Shown here: piece after piece, positions 21,448 through 30,291 of the stretch
Layout: each line of letters opens with the position of its first letter
How positions within the stretch are numbered: position 1 is the first letter of the stretch
DNA from: DASWZN01 sp036404435
GTDB taxonomy: Bacteria; Acidobacteriota; Terriglobia; Bryobacterales; Bryobacteraceae
NCBI GenBank assembly: GCA_036404435.1
Contig: DASWZN010000039.1
Location: 286,147-350,146, forward strand
Reading direction: 5' to 3'
DNA: 64,000 bases
The notes under the pieces: generated by a model
Told to the model about the DNA's origin: nothing
Seen by the model: only the letters and a program-made list of their open reading frames with translations
Databases searched by the model: none
Translations under genes and position numbers: made by a program

Positions 21448-22521
21448 ATGAGTCCTCGCCGTCTCGCTCTGACCGTTGCGGCGGTGGCGTTCGCCCTGGC
21501 GGCCCTCCTGGCCGCGATCCGGCTGCTGGGCGCGACGCCCACGGATGCCCGCGTGTTCCGCACCGGCGCGGCATTGTGCGGGCCCGATCTGTACAAGTAC
21601 GACCGCCAGGTCGAGGTTCAGCCGGGACCGGACCCCTTCGCGCCGTTCATGCGCGCGCCCTTTTACGCGCTCGCGCTCAAGCCGCTGCTGCGGTTCGATT
21701 TCAAGACGGCCTGGTACGTGGTTAACGCCGCCGCGCTCGCCATCCTAATGTTCATTCTGCCGGCGGCGGCGCGGCGCAGGGAGCAATGGTACATCTCGCT
21801 GCTGGCGGTCTTCTTCCTGGGATTCTCGCTCAACGTGGCGTTGCAGCAGGATGGAGCCATCATGGCGCTGGTGCTGGCCCTGGTGCTTCTGCTGATCCAG
21901 AAGGACTGCGACTGGCTGGCGGGGGCCACCCTGGCGCTCACGCTCCAGAAGCCGACGCTGTTTCTGGCGCTGCCGCTGGTCTTCGTGTTGCACCGCCGGT
22001 GGAAGGCGCTGGCGGGATACGCGGCGGCGGGCGCGGTTCTGGCGGCGCTCTCGATCTCGATCACCGGCCTCGGAGCCCTGAGCGACTACATGGATCTCGT
22101 CAGGCGTTACGACCTGACTCCGTACCAAATGCCTACGGCGCGCGGCATCGCGGCCAACCTCGGCCTGCCGGTGCTGTGGCCGGTTCTCGCCGCGCTCGCC
22201 GTGGCGCTCCTGATTTGGGCGATCCGGCGGCTGGACACGGGTGCGGCCTTCGCGCTGGCCGTGGTTGGCTCGCTCTTCGTGAGCCCGCAAAGCTACGGCC
22301 ACGACACCGCGATTCTGCTGGTGCCCCTGGCGTTCTTCTTCCAGCGCGGCGGGAGCTTTCTGAACCTGATGGAGCTGGTTCTGCTGTTCCCGCCGCTGCA
22401 TTTCGCCGGCGCGCTCAAAGCGCCCTGGGTGGCGGTGACGGGCTCGGCGGTCGGCCTCTATCTCACCGCCCTGGCCTTCGACAGCAAGGCCGACCGTGCT
22501 ATGGCGCAAAATACCCGTTAA
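21448..22521 (+). CDS. GT87/DUF2029-like integral membrane glycosyltransferase-type protein
   Basis: A 357-residue polytopic protein with about nine or ten hydrophobic helices. Pattern: an early periplasmic loop with DLYKYDRQVEVQPGPDPFAP and MRAPFYALALKPLL, then helix pairs separated by short basic loops, as in bacterial polyprenyl-phosphate-dependent mannosyltransferases of family GT87. An acceptor or donor cannot be inferred. It probably forms a two-gene unit with dacB. The last eight codons (ending MAQNTR) overlap, in antisense, the conserved tail of the NHL protein encoded opposite, and its TAA lies inside that tail. Confidence 0.7.
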   Translation: MSPRRLALTVAAVAFALAALLAAIRLLGATPTDARVFRTGAALCGPDLYKYDRQVEVQPGPDPFAPFMRAPFYALALKPLLRFDFKTAWYVVNAAALAILMFILPAAARRREQWYISLLAVFFLGFSLNVALQQDGAIMALVLALVLLLIQKDCDWLAGATLALTLQKPTLFLALPLVFVLHRRWKALAGYAAAGAVLAALSISITGLGALSDYMDLVRRYDLTPYQMPTARGIAANLGLPVLWPVLAALAVALLIWAIRRLDTGAAFALAVVGSLFVSPQSYGHDTAILLVPLAFFFQRGGSFLNLMELVLLFPPLHFAGALKAPWVAVTGSAVGLYLTALAFDSKADRAMAQNTR

Positions 22522-25500
22522 TGTCCAGGATCACCTGCGACGGGTTCGTAACGTAGACGCTGATTGCCCCGTTCGTTCCCGCCGGAATGATCGCCGCGTT
22601 CGCCACCACCGAGCCGTCAACCGAGTTCAGAGTCGAAACCAGCGGCTGCGGCGATCCCGTCGGCCAGGCCGTCAGGTAGTACAGAACACCGTCGGGCACC
22701 ACCGTCACGTTTACGGAATAAGCACCCACAGCACTTGGAATATTGCACGCGCTGGCCGGGATCGCAAACGAGCGGGTTTCCACCGCCGCCATCTCCGGGC
22801 CACCGAACGGGCCCGCGGCATTCCGCGTGTCGGCCACTCGGCACGGCGCCACCGGGTAGAACGAGAGTCCCATCACTCGGCCGGGCTGGCCGAAATAGCC
22901 GTTGATATCCAGGATTACGTCGGTCGGGTCGGTGACGAAGGCGGAAATCGATCCGTTGCTACCGGCCGGAACGAAGGCGGCGTTCGCGACTATCGTGCCG
23001 GTCCAGGAATTCAGCGTGGAAACGTTGGGCTGAGGCTGGCCCGTCGGCCAAGTGGTCAGATAGCCGAGAAAGTCCGTGTCGGGGGCCACGGTGACATTGA
23101 GCGAATAGGCGGTGACCGAATAAGCGGTCGCGCTGAGCAAACTGGCGCATGAACTCAACGGAATGGGAAAGTCCCCAGTCTGGCCGGCGAAGAGGGAAGG
23201 CCCACCGAACTCGCCGGCGGGCTTTCGCGTATCGGCGACACGGCACGGCGCGGCGGGATAGAACCAAGACGAACTCGGGCCGCTTGTGGAATCGAAATAG
23301 CCATTGATATCGAGGATCACGTCGGTCCGGTCGCTGGCGTACACGCTGACCGCCCCGCCGGAGCCGGCCGCGACGATGGCCGCGTTGGCCACCACAGTGC
23401 CACCGAATGAATTCAGGGTGGAGACGAGAGGCTGGGCCCCTCCGGCAGGCCACAGGGTCAGGAAGCTGAGCGGGCCGTCGGGCACCACCGTGACGTTGAC
23501 CGAATAGGCCTGGGCGGTCAGGGGAATCCCGCACCCGCTTTGGGCAATTGGGAAGGAGCGTGTGGAACCGGCGGTCAGGGTGGGGCCGCCGAAGCTCCCG
23601 GCGGCGTTCCGCGTATCCGCCACGCGGCAGGGAGTCACTGGCACGAAGCCCAGGCCCGCACCCGGCGCACCGGGCGTGAAGGACCACGTCGGGGAAGCGG
23701 CCGTTCCGGCTCCATTCTGGGCCACGATCTGCCAGTAGTAGGTGGTACCCGCGAGCAGCGCTCCCGGAGCATAGCTGGCTCCCGTTGTATTTGCCACCAG
23801 AGGCGGCGGAGACGACGTCCCGAAGTAGACCTGATAGGACGCAGCGTCGGAAGCGATCCAGGCCAGAGCCGGCGCTACGGCCACGCCGATGGCTCCGTTG
23901 GCCGGAGAAGTCAGAACAGGCTCCGCGGGCAGCGCGAGGATGGTGGCCAGGGCGCTGGCGCTCGTGGCTAGCGAGCCGCCGCCCGACACGGTTACCTGAT
24001 TTATCGCTAGCATAGACGTGCCCGCGGCGGCGTTCAGTGTCACGGCGATGGGCGGATAGCTGGAGCCGCCATTGAGCGCGTCGCCGCGGGTGCAGGTGTC
24101 GCTCGAGCAACTCCAGCCCGCGCCCGACATCGAAGCCAGTGTCAGGCCGATGGGTACAATCTCGGTTACCGTCACTGTGCCGTTGGTTGGCCCGGCGCCG
24201 GCGGCGTTGCTCACCACCACCGAGTAGGTTGCCGCCGCCTGTCCCGATATCGAGCCGGCGGACTGCGTGATGGCGACACTCAGCAGCGCGTGGGCCCCCT
24301 GCGGTACCAGCAGCCTGATCACATCGTTGCCGACGTCGGCGATGTAGACGTCGCCGGCGGCGTCCAGCGCCAGGGCCCCGGGATAGTTGAGTTGGGCGCT
24401 GGTGGCCAGACCTCCGTCACCCGAATAGCCGCCGGTGCAATTGCCTGCCGCGTTCGTCGCGGCGCCATTGGCCACCAGCTTGCGGATCACGCTATTGCCG
24501 GCGTCCGCCATGTAGAGGTTGCCGGCGGCATCCACCGCTACGCCGCTTGGCGAAACCAGCCCCGTGCAGCCCGACGTGCCAAAGCCCACCGTCGTGATCG
24601 TGCCAGTGGCCGACACCTTACGAATCACGTTGTTTCCCGAGTCGGCGATGTAAAGGTTGCCGGCGGCATCCACCGCCACGCCCACAGGATCATTGAGTTG
24701 GGCGTTGGTCGCCGGGCCGCCGTCGCCCGAATAGCCCGGGGTGATTCCTTTGCCCGCCACCGTGGTGATGACGCCACGCGGCGTCACTTTGCGGATTACG
24801 CTCGCCGCACAGTTCGCGGGCGGCGCACAGAGAGCGGAGCACACGCAACCCCAGCCATAATCCGCGATATAGAGGTCGCCCACGGCATCCACCGCCAAGC
24901 CGCGAGGACCGAGGAGTTCGGCACTGGTCGACGGGCCGCCATCGCCCGAATAGCCCCGGGTTCCGTTGCCCGCGATGGTGCTGATGGCGCCATTGGCCGC
25001 TACCTTGCGGATCACGTAGTTGTTGGCGTCCGCGATATAGAGGTTGCCGACAGCGTCCACCGCTACGCCCATGGGCTGTCCGAGTTGGGCGCTGGTGGCC
25101 GGGCCGCCGTCGCCCGAATAGCCGTAGGTTCCGTTGCCCGCTACCGTGGTGATGGTGCCATTCGGCGCGACTTTGCGGATCCGGCAGTCAATCATGTCGG
25201 CGATGTAGAGGTTGCCGGCGGCATCCACCGCCGCGCCCCGAGGTTCGATGAGTTGGGCGCCGATTGCCGGGCCTCCGTCACCCAAGTAGTAGTAGAAGCC
25301 GCCGTCGAATACGATGCCAGCGCCCGCCACCGTCGTGATGGTGCCATTGGCCGCCACCTTACGGATCACGTAGTTGAAGATGTCCGCGATATAGAGAGTT
25401 CCGGCAGCATCCACCGCTACGCCCTGAGGAGGACCGAGTTGGGCGCCGGTGGCCGGGCCGCCGTCGCCCGAATAGCCTTGGGTTCCGTTGCCTACCGCGG

Positions 25501-26338
25501 TCGTGATCGTGCCATCGGCCGCCACCTTGCGGATCGCGAAGTTCCACGTGTCCGCGATGTAGAGGCTGCCAACAGCATCCACGGCCACGCCATAGGGATA
25601 ATTCAGTTGGGCGCTTGTGGCCGGGCCGCCGTCGCCGGAATAGCCCCGGGTTCCGTTGCCTGCCACGGTCGTGATCCCGCCATCGGCCGCCACTTTGCGG
25701 ATTGCGCAGTTGTAAGTGTCCGCGATGTAAAAGTTGCCGGCAGCGTCCACCGCTATGCCCTCAGGAGCACTGAGTTGGGCGCTGGTGGCCGGGCCTCCGT
25801 CGCCCGAATAACCATAGGCGCCGTTCCCCGCCGCCGTCGTGATCGTGCCATCGGCCGCAACCTTGCGGATCACGGAGTTGAACGTGTCCACGATATAGAG
25901 GTTGCCTGCAACATCCACCGCTACGCCCGTGGGCTGTCCGAGTTGGGCGCTGGTGGCTGGGCCTCCGTCGCCGGAATAGCCCCGGGTTCCGTTGCCCGGT
26001 CCGCTGCCCGCCACGGTGCTGATGGTTCCGCTGGCCGCCACCTTGCGGATCGCGAAGTTCCACGTGTCCGCGATGTAGAGGTTACCAGAGGTATCCACCG
26101 CCACGCCCGTGGGCTGATTGAGTAAGGCGCTGGTGGCCGGGCCTCCGTCGCCCGAGTAGCCGGCGGACAGTGCCGAGCCTGCCGCGCGCGTGAGAACTCC
26201 CGCGGCGTCAACCTTGAAGACACAGTTGCCCGCGCTGAAATAGATGTTCCCGCGCGCGTCCGCCGCGACCGCCTGCGGAGCAGGAAACGAGACGCTCAGG
26301 GCCGGCACGTCCGTGGGAAACAACCCGCCCCCCGCCAC
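22499..26338 (-). CDS. NHL-repeat secreted protein 1 (signal peptide region disrupted)
   Basis: A 1279-residue frame. About 12 NHL-type units (GYSGDGGPATSAQL, GVAVDAAGNLYIAD, IRKVA, GTITTVAGNG) occupy residues 1-720. A DUF11-like domain follows (about 725-820; GWSCSSDTCTRGDAL), then an Fn3-like domain (about 830-920) and three copies of a tail domain, each opening with CRVADTR and closing VILDINGYF. NHL units form beta-propellers that bind protein, sugar or RNA. The only in-frame initiator is a GTG at 26338, which lies inside the LITTVAGGG segment found after the signal peptide in the paralogues. Upstream, LAGGTVWAQQYL is still in frame, but the preceding ATG near 26440 is in another frame. 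The signal peptide thus appears frameshifted, and the gene may be inactive. Confidence 0.85.
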   Translation of the reverse strand: MAGGGLFPTDVPALSVSFPAPQAVAADARGNIYFSAGNCVFKVDAAGVLTRAAGSALSAGYSGDGGPATSALLNQPTGVAVDTSGNLYIADTWNFAIRKVAASGTISTVAGSGPGNGTRGYSGDGGPATSAQLGQPTGVAVDVAGNLYIVDTFNSVIRKVAADGTITTAAGNGAYGYSGDGGPATSAQLSAPEGIAVDAAGNFYIADTYNCAIRKVAADGGITTVAGNGTRGYSGDGGPATSAQLNYPYGVAVDAVGSLYIADTWNFAIRKVAADGTITTAVGNGTQGYSGDGGPATGAQLGPPQGVAVDAAGTLYIADIFNYVIRKVAANGTITTVAGAGIVFDGGFYYYLGDGGPAIGAQLIEPRGAAVDAAGNLYIADMIDCRIRKVAPNGTITTVAGNGTYGYSGDGGPATSAQLGQPMGVAVDAVGNLYIADANNYVIRKVAANGAISTIAGNGTRGYSGDGGPSTSAELLGPRGLAVDAVGDLYIADYGWGCVCSALCAPPANCAASVIRKVTPRGVITTVAGKGITPGYSGDGGPATNAQLNDPVGVAVDAAGNLYIADSGNNVIRKVSATGTITTVGFGTSGCTGLVSPSGVAVDAAGNLYMADAGNSVIRKLVANGAATNAAGNCTGGYSGDGGLATSAQLNYPGALALDAAGDVYIADVGNDVIRLLVPQGAHALLSVAITQSAGSISGQAAATYSVVVSNAAGAGPTNGTVTVTEIVPIGLTLASMSGAGWSCSSDTCTRGDALNGGSSYPPIAVTLNAAAGTSMLAINQVTVSGGGSLATSASALATILALPAEPVLTSPANGAIGVAVAPALAWIASDAASYQVYFGTSSPPPLVANTTGASYAPGALLAGTTYYWQIVAQNGAGTAASPTWSFTPGAPGAGLGFVPVTPCRVADTRNAAGSFGGPTLTAGSTRSFPIAQSGCGIPLTAQAYSVNVTVVPDGPLSFLTLWPAGGAQPLVSTLNSFGGTVVANAAIVAAGSGGAVSVYASDRTDVILDINGYFDSTSGPSSSWFYPAAPCRVADTRKPAGEFGGPSLFAGQTGDFPIPLSSCASLLSATAYSVTAYSLNVTVAPDTDFLGYLTTWPTGQPQPNVSTLNSWTGTIVANAAFVPAGSNGSISAFVTDPTDVILDINGYFGQPGRVMGLSFYPVAPCRVADTRNAAGPFGGPEMAAVETRSFAIPASACNIPSAVGAYSVNVTVVPDGVLYYLTAWPTGSPQPLVSTLNSVDGSVVANAAIIPAGTNGAISVYVTNPSQVILDINGYFAP

Positions 26339-26466
26339 CGTCGTGATCAGATACTGCTGCGCCCAAACCGTGCCGCCGGCAAGCGGGTGTCCATCTGGTT
26401 TAATTTCGAAAAAGGATGCCGGAGTAGCGACGCGGCAACCATGAGTTAGGTTTCACCCGTCTTGCG

Positions 26467-26551
26467 GTACGACGCAAAACATCCCTTGATATCCAGGATT
26501 ACCTACGTTTTCCCGGTCACGTGGATGCTGATTGTCGGTTCGTTTCCGCCG
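26467..26551 (-). pseudogene. Degraded tail of a fifth NHL-family protein
   Basis: The DNA here aligns to the last 85 bases of the NHL genes (compare 22502-22587: GCGCAAAATACCCG, TCCAGGATCACCT, ACGCTGATTG). The frame has decayed: on the minus strand it reads GGNEPTISIHVTGKT, a stop, then VILDIKG. The stretch overlaps the 3' end of the APC permease gene, whose stop at 26517 lies inside it. Confidence 0.75.
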
Positions 26552-28151
26552 TCGGAGCAGGTTCCGTCTCCGGATGGGCGACCAGGCTGTGGTGGCGGCT
26601 GTAGGTGAAGTAGACCACCAGCCCGATAATCAGCCAGACGATCAGGCGCGCCCAGTTGATCCAGCCCAGCTTGTACATCATGTACCCGTTGAAGGCGATG
26701 CCCAGGATCGGCACCACGGGCACCCAGGGCGTGCGGAACGGCCGGTGTTGCCCGGGATTGGAGCGCCGCAGCACCATCACCGCGATGCAGACGATCACGA
26801 ACGCCAGCAGCGTTCCGATGTTCACCATCTTCCCGATGTCGTCGATCGGCGTCACGCTGCCGACGATGGCGGCCAGCAGGCCCACCAGCATGGTGTTCTT
26901 CCAGGGCGTGCGGAACTTGGGGTGAACCGCGGCGAAGAACTTGCCGGGCAGCAGGCCGTCCTTGGCCATGGCGTAGAGCACGCGCGTCTGTCCCAGCAGC
27001 ATCACCAGCATCACGCTAGTCAGCCCGGCCAGCGCCCCCAGCGTGATGATGTGCGACGCGCCGGTTAGCCCGCGGTCCATGAAAGCCCGCGCAATGGGCG
27101 CTTCGATGTTCACGTCCCGCCAGGGCACCATGCCCGTCAGCACCCCCGCCACCAGGATGTACAGAACGGTGCAGACGATCAGCGAGGTGATGATCCCGAT
27201 CGGCAGGTCGCGCTGAGGGTTCTTGGCTTCCTGCGCGGTGGTGGAGACGGCGTCGAATCCGATGTAGGCGAAAAAGATGTAGGCCGCTCCCTCGCCGATG
27301 CCCGAAAAGCCATTGGGCGCGAAGGAACTCCAGCCATGTCCCCAGTTGCCCGGGTTGATGTACCGGACGCCCAACGCGATCACGAACAGGACCACCGAAA
27401 CCTTGATGACCACGATGGTCGCGTTGAACCGCGCGCTCTCCCGAATGCCGATCACCAGGATCGCCGTAATGACGAGTGCGATCACGAAAGCCGGCAAGTT
27501 GAAGCCGATCTCGACGCCGAAGATCACGGGCGCGCCCACCAGTTTGTGCGCGCGGCCCACCAGTTCGGCAGAATTGCCCGCCAGGATCTCGGTGACACGG
27601 GCCAGGTAAGGCTGCGTGCCCGGCTCCAGGCCGGGATAGAGCGCGTGGGTCATCTGCCGCGCCACGACGTTCTCGGCAGTCCGCAACGCCGTCCAGTGAT
27701 CGTAGGCCAGCCACAGCGGCATCTTGATCTTGAACATATCCAACAGCTCGATGAAGTGGTTGGACCAGCCCGAGGAGACGGTGCTGGCGCCCATCGCGTA
27801 CTCGAGCGTCAGGTCCCAGCCGATGATCCACGCGAACAACTCGCCCAGCGTGGCGTAGGCGTACGTGTAGGCGCTGCCGGCCAGCGGGATCATGGCCGCG
27901 AACTCCGCGTAGCACAGCCCCGCGAAGGCGCATCCCATGCCCGACATGACGAACGACAGCATGAGCCCCGGTCCGGCGTAGTGCGCCCCCAGTCCGGAGA
28001 GCACGAATATGCCGGCGCCGATGATGGCGCCCACGCCCAGGGCCGTCAACTGAAACGGTCCCAGCGTCCGCCTCAGGCTGTGGGAGCCGGATGCCTGCGC
28101 CTCGCTGAGCAGCCGGTCCAGCGGCTTTCTCGCAAACAGTGGATTCGCCAA
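26517..28151 (-). CDS. APC-superfamily amino acid permease (CAT-like)
   Basis: This 544-residue inner-membrane permease has about 12-14 helices. The first helix carries the APC substrate motif GVGAIIGAGIFVLSG. Helix 6-8 region motifs follow (IFFAYIGFDAVSTTAQEAKNPQRDLP), typical of cationic amino acid transporters. The TTG start at 28151 has AAGGAG 6 bases upstream and lies one base past the upstream permease stop; no better start exists. The last residues (TAETNRQSAST) are encoded within the degraded NHL tail and may be a replaced C-terminus. Amino acid specificity is not determinable. Confidence 0.9.
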   Translation of the reverse strand: MANPLFARKPLDRLLSEAQASGSHSLRRTLGPFQLTALGVGAIIGAGIFVLSGLGAHYAGPGLMLSFVMSGMGCAFAGLCYAEFAAMIPLAGSAYTYAYATLGELFAWIIGWDLTLEYAMGASTVSSGWSNHFIELLDMFKIKMPLWLAYDHWTALRTAENVVARQMTHALYPGLEPGTQPYLARVTEILAGNSAELVGRAHKLVGAPVIFGVEIGFNLPAFVIALVITAILVIGIRESARFNATIVVIKVSVVLFVIALGVRYINPGNWGHGWSSFAPNGFSGIGEGAAYIFFAYIGFDAVSTTAQEAKNPQRDLPIGIITSLIVCTVLYILVAGVLTGMVPWRDVNIEAPIARAFMDRGLTGASHIITLGALAGLTSVMLVMLLGQTRVLYAMAKDGLLPGKFFAAVHPKFRTPWKNTMLVGLLAAIVGSVTPIDDIGKMVNIGTLLAFVIVCIAVMVLRRSNPGQHRPFRTPWVPVVPILGIAFNGYMMYKLGWINWARLIVWLIIGLVVYFTYSRHHSLVAHPETEPAPTAETNRQSAST

Positions 28152-28152
28152 T

Positions 28153-29559
28153 TCACGCTCCTTCGCGCGCGGCGCCGCAGCGCCACCAATAGTAGACCGG
28201 CACTCCCAACAGCACAATGATCAGTCCCGGCCAGGTGTAATTCGGCTTGTACACCAGCAGAAGAACTTCGATGGCCCCCGCTACCAGAATATACAGCGCC
28301 GGAAGCACGGGATATCCTAGCGCCCGGTACGGCCGCTCTAGGTCCGGCCGGGTGCGGCGCAGCACGAACACGCCCGCAATCGTCAGCATGTAGAAAACCA
28401 GCACGGCAAAAATGACGTAGTCCAGCAGATTGCTGTAAGTGCCGCTCAGCGTCAGCACACAGGCCCACATGCATTGCACGGTGAGCGAAACCACCGGAGT
28501 GTGGCGCGTGGGATGAAGGCGCGCCACCGGCTTGAAGAACAGGCCGTCGAGCGCCATGGCGTAATAGACGCGCGCGCCCGCCAGGATCATGCCGTTCAGA
28601 CAACCGAAGGTGGAGACCATGATCGCCGCCGCCATCACCCGGACGGCGATCGGACCGAGGATGGCCGAAGCCGAGGCCGTGGCCACGCGATCTTCGGCGG
28701 CGTGCTGGATGGCCTCGAGCGGCAGGGTGCGGAGGTAGACCAGGTTGCAGGCGATGTACAGGATCGAAACGATGGCGACGCCCAGCGCCAGCGCCAGCGG
28801 CACGTTGCGCCGCGGATTCCGGGTCTCGCCGGCGGTGAATGTGACGTTGTTCCACGCGTCGGAGGAGAACAGCGCGCCCACCATCGCCACGCCCACCAGG
28901 CGAATGGTGGCGAAACTCCAATCCGCGTTTCCCCAGAAATGGCCAAAGTTCTCGGCGACCGCCCGCGGATGGCTCCCCACGGCCAGTCCGAGAAACACCA
29001 GGCCCAAAAGCGCGCCCACCTTGGCGAATGTGAACGTGTTCTGCACCCGCGCGCCCGTGCGCACGCCACGCGTGTTCACCCAGCTCAGCAGAACCAGCAC
29101 CGCGATGGCCACCAGTTGCTGCGAGCTGACGCCGAATGGTCCGATGCCCGCCAGGCGGTTGTGCGCCGAGATCCAAGGGAAGAACACGCCGGCGAATTTT
29201 GCGAACGCCACCGCAACCGCCGCCAGCGTGCCGGTCTGGATCACCAGGAACAGCGTCCAGCCGAAGAGGAAGCCGCTGAGCGGTCCGAAAGCCTCGCGCA
29301 GATAGACGTACTGCCCGCCCGCCTGCGGCATCATGGCCGCCAGCTCGCCGTAGCTGAGCGCGGCGATCATGGTGATCAGGGCCGTGACCACCCAGGTCAT
29401 GAGCATGAGGCCGGGCGCCTGCACCTGGCGCGCAATATCGGCCGAGACGATGAAGATCCCCGAGCCGATCATCGACCCGACGACCAATGCGGTCGCGTCG
29501 ACCAGCCCAAGGCTTTTCAGCAGGCCGGGGCCTGCCGTCTGATCGTGAGTCGTCGCCAT
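28153..29559 (-). CDS. APC-superfamily amino acid permease (LAT-like)
   Basis: A 468-residue protein with about 12 helices from ATG 29559. It opens ALVVGSMIGSGIFIVSADIA (helix 1 unwound motif GSGI). It also has SYGELAAMMPQAGGQYVYL (helix 3), FSSDAWNNVTFTAGETRNP (helix 6, the LAT-like pattern) and a C-terminal RPYRALGYPVLPALYILV. It differs clearly from the next permease, so the pair is not a recent duplication. The two are co-transcribed, one base apart. Upstream, 131 bases separate it from mazF on the same strand. Confidence 0.88.
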   Translation of the reverse strand: MATTHDQTAGPGLLKSLGLVDATALVVGSMIGSGIFIVSADIARQVQAPGLMLMTWVVTALITMIAALSYGELAAMMPQAGGQYVYLREAFGPLSGFLFGWTLFLVIQTGTLAAVAVAFAKFAGVFFPWISAHNRLAGIGPFGVSSQQLVAIAVLVLLSWVNTRGVRTGARVQNTFTFAKVGALLGLVFLGLAVGSHPRAVAENFGHFWGNADWSFATIRLVGVAMVGALFSSDAWNNVTFTAGETRNPRRNVPLALALGVAIVSILYIACNLVYLRTLPLEAIQHAAEDRVATASASAILGPIAVRVMAAAIMVSTFGCLNGMILAGARVYYAMALDGLFFKPVARLHPTRHTPVVSLTVQCMWACVLTLSGTYSNLLDYVIFAVLVFYMLTIAGVFVLRRTRPDLERPYRALGYPVLPALYILVAGAIEVLLLVYKPNYTWPGLIIVLLGVPVYYWWRCGAAREGA

Positions 29560-29690
29560 CGTGCGGTTGTCCGGCAGGATAACACGGAAAGCGGGCCGCA
29601 CGGCTGGTCTTATTACGGCGGCCAGTCGTCCGCCATCGCCCTGGACAGTTCGCGAAGACCTTGGCCAGCAGTTCCTTCGGTGCGGACCGT

Positions 29691-30023
29691 TCACTCAAAT
29701 ACCGGCGATAGCCTCGCCAGCACCTCCTCCATGACCGCATCCGGGATGCTCTCCAGCTTCCTGCCGCCGCGCGCAGTGAGATCCAGAGCGCGGGGCTGGT
29801 CGCACCGGACAACTCCCGTCGTTTTGGTTCCTGCGCCTGTCAGCGGCACGGCGAAACCTGCCGTCCGCGCGAAATCACCGCCGGTCGTGATCGGGAGAAC
29901 TACAGGGAGTTTGGTTATCCGATTGAAGGCCTCCGGCGAGATGACAAGCACCGGACGGCGGCCCTTTTGCTCGTGTCCCGACGTAGGATCGAGACCGACC
30001 AGCCAGATTTCGCCACGCTTCAT
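29691..30023 (-). CDS. mazF: MazF/PemK-family mRNA interferase toxin
   Basis: A 110-residue type II toxin. It begins KRGEIWLVGLDPTSGHEQKG and continues with RRPVLVISPEAFN, then VVLPIT and the GVVRCDQPRALDL segment, all standard MazF-fold positions; the early Arg and the Thr of LPITT are the expected active-site area. Family members cut mRNA at short sequences. Its ATG overlaps the antitoxin stop by one base (TGATG), the usual coupling. Confidence 0.9.
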   Translation of the reverse strand: MKRGEIWLVGLDPTSGHEQKGRRPVLVISPEAFNRITKLPVVLPITTGGDFARTAGFAVPLTGAGTKTTGVVRCDQPRALDLTARGGRKLESIPDAVMEEVLARLSPVFE

Positions 30024-30280
30024 CAGATGAGCTCGCCGCCCACGGCCCCACTATCGAGCCACTCCTGCTCTCCCTTGGCGCGCGGCGCTTTGGGATCGCA
30101 TTGGGCGAGCAGCTCGTCCAGGGTATACCGGCGCCGCTGGTGCGGCCTCACGACGAGGCGGCCCCTCTCAACCGCGATGCCGACCTTGGCGCCGGGCTGC
30201 AAGTGCAGGCTATCGAGCAGCGCGGGCGGGACGGCCAGCATGACCGAACCCCCGACCTTGCGCAGACTGGTCGTGTGCAT
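30023..30280 (-). CDS. mazE: MazE-like antitoxin (AbrB/SpoVT fold)
   Basis: An 85-residue partner of the MazF toxin. The N-terminal half (LRKVGGSVMLAVPPALLDSL through PGAKVGIAVERGRLVVRP) is a swapped-hairpin AbrB-type DNA-binding domain. The acidic tail (LDELLAQCDPKAPRAKGEQE) would wrap the toxin. A GGGAGGA sequence precedes the ATG. A palindrome just upstream (30295-30312) is the likely autoregulatory operator. Confidence 0.9.
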   Translation of the reverse strand: MHTTSLRKVGGSVMLAVPPALLDSLHLQPGAKVGIAVERGRLVVRPHQRRRYTLDELLAQCDPKAPRAKGEQEWLDSGAVGGELI

Positions 30281-30291
30281 GGCGTTCCTCC

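Noticed and set aside
24290..26125. Long plus-strand frames opposite the NHL genes (here, and at 39925-41796 and 43916-46021)
   Set aside because: They read the NHL repeats backwards and show repetitive, domain-free sequence. The forward proteins have signal peptides and domains.
29560..29690. A possible gene remnant between mazF and the permease (frame ending RAMADDWPP)
   Set aside because: The frame is short and there is no homologue I recognise; nothing else supports a gene.
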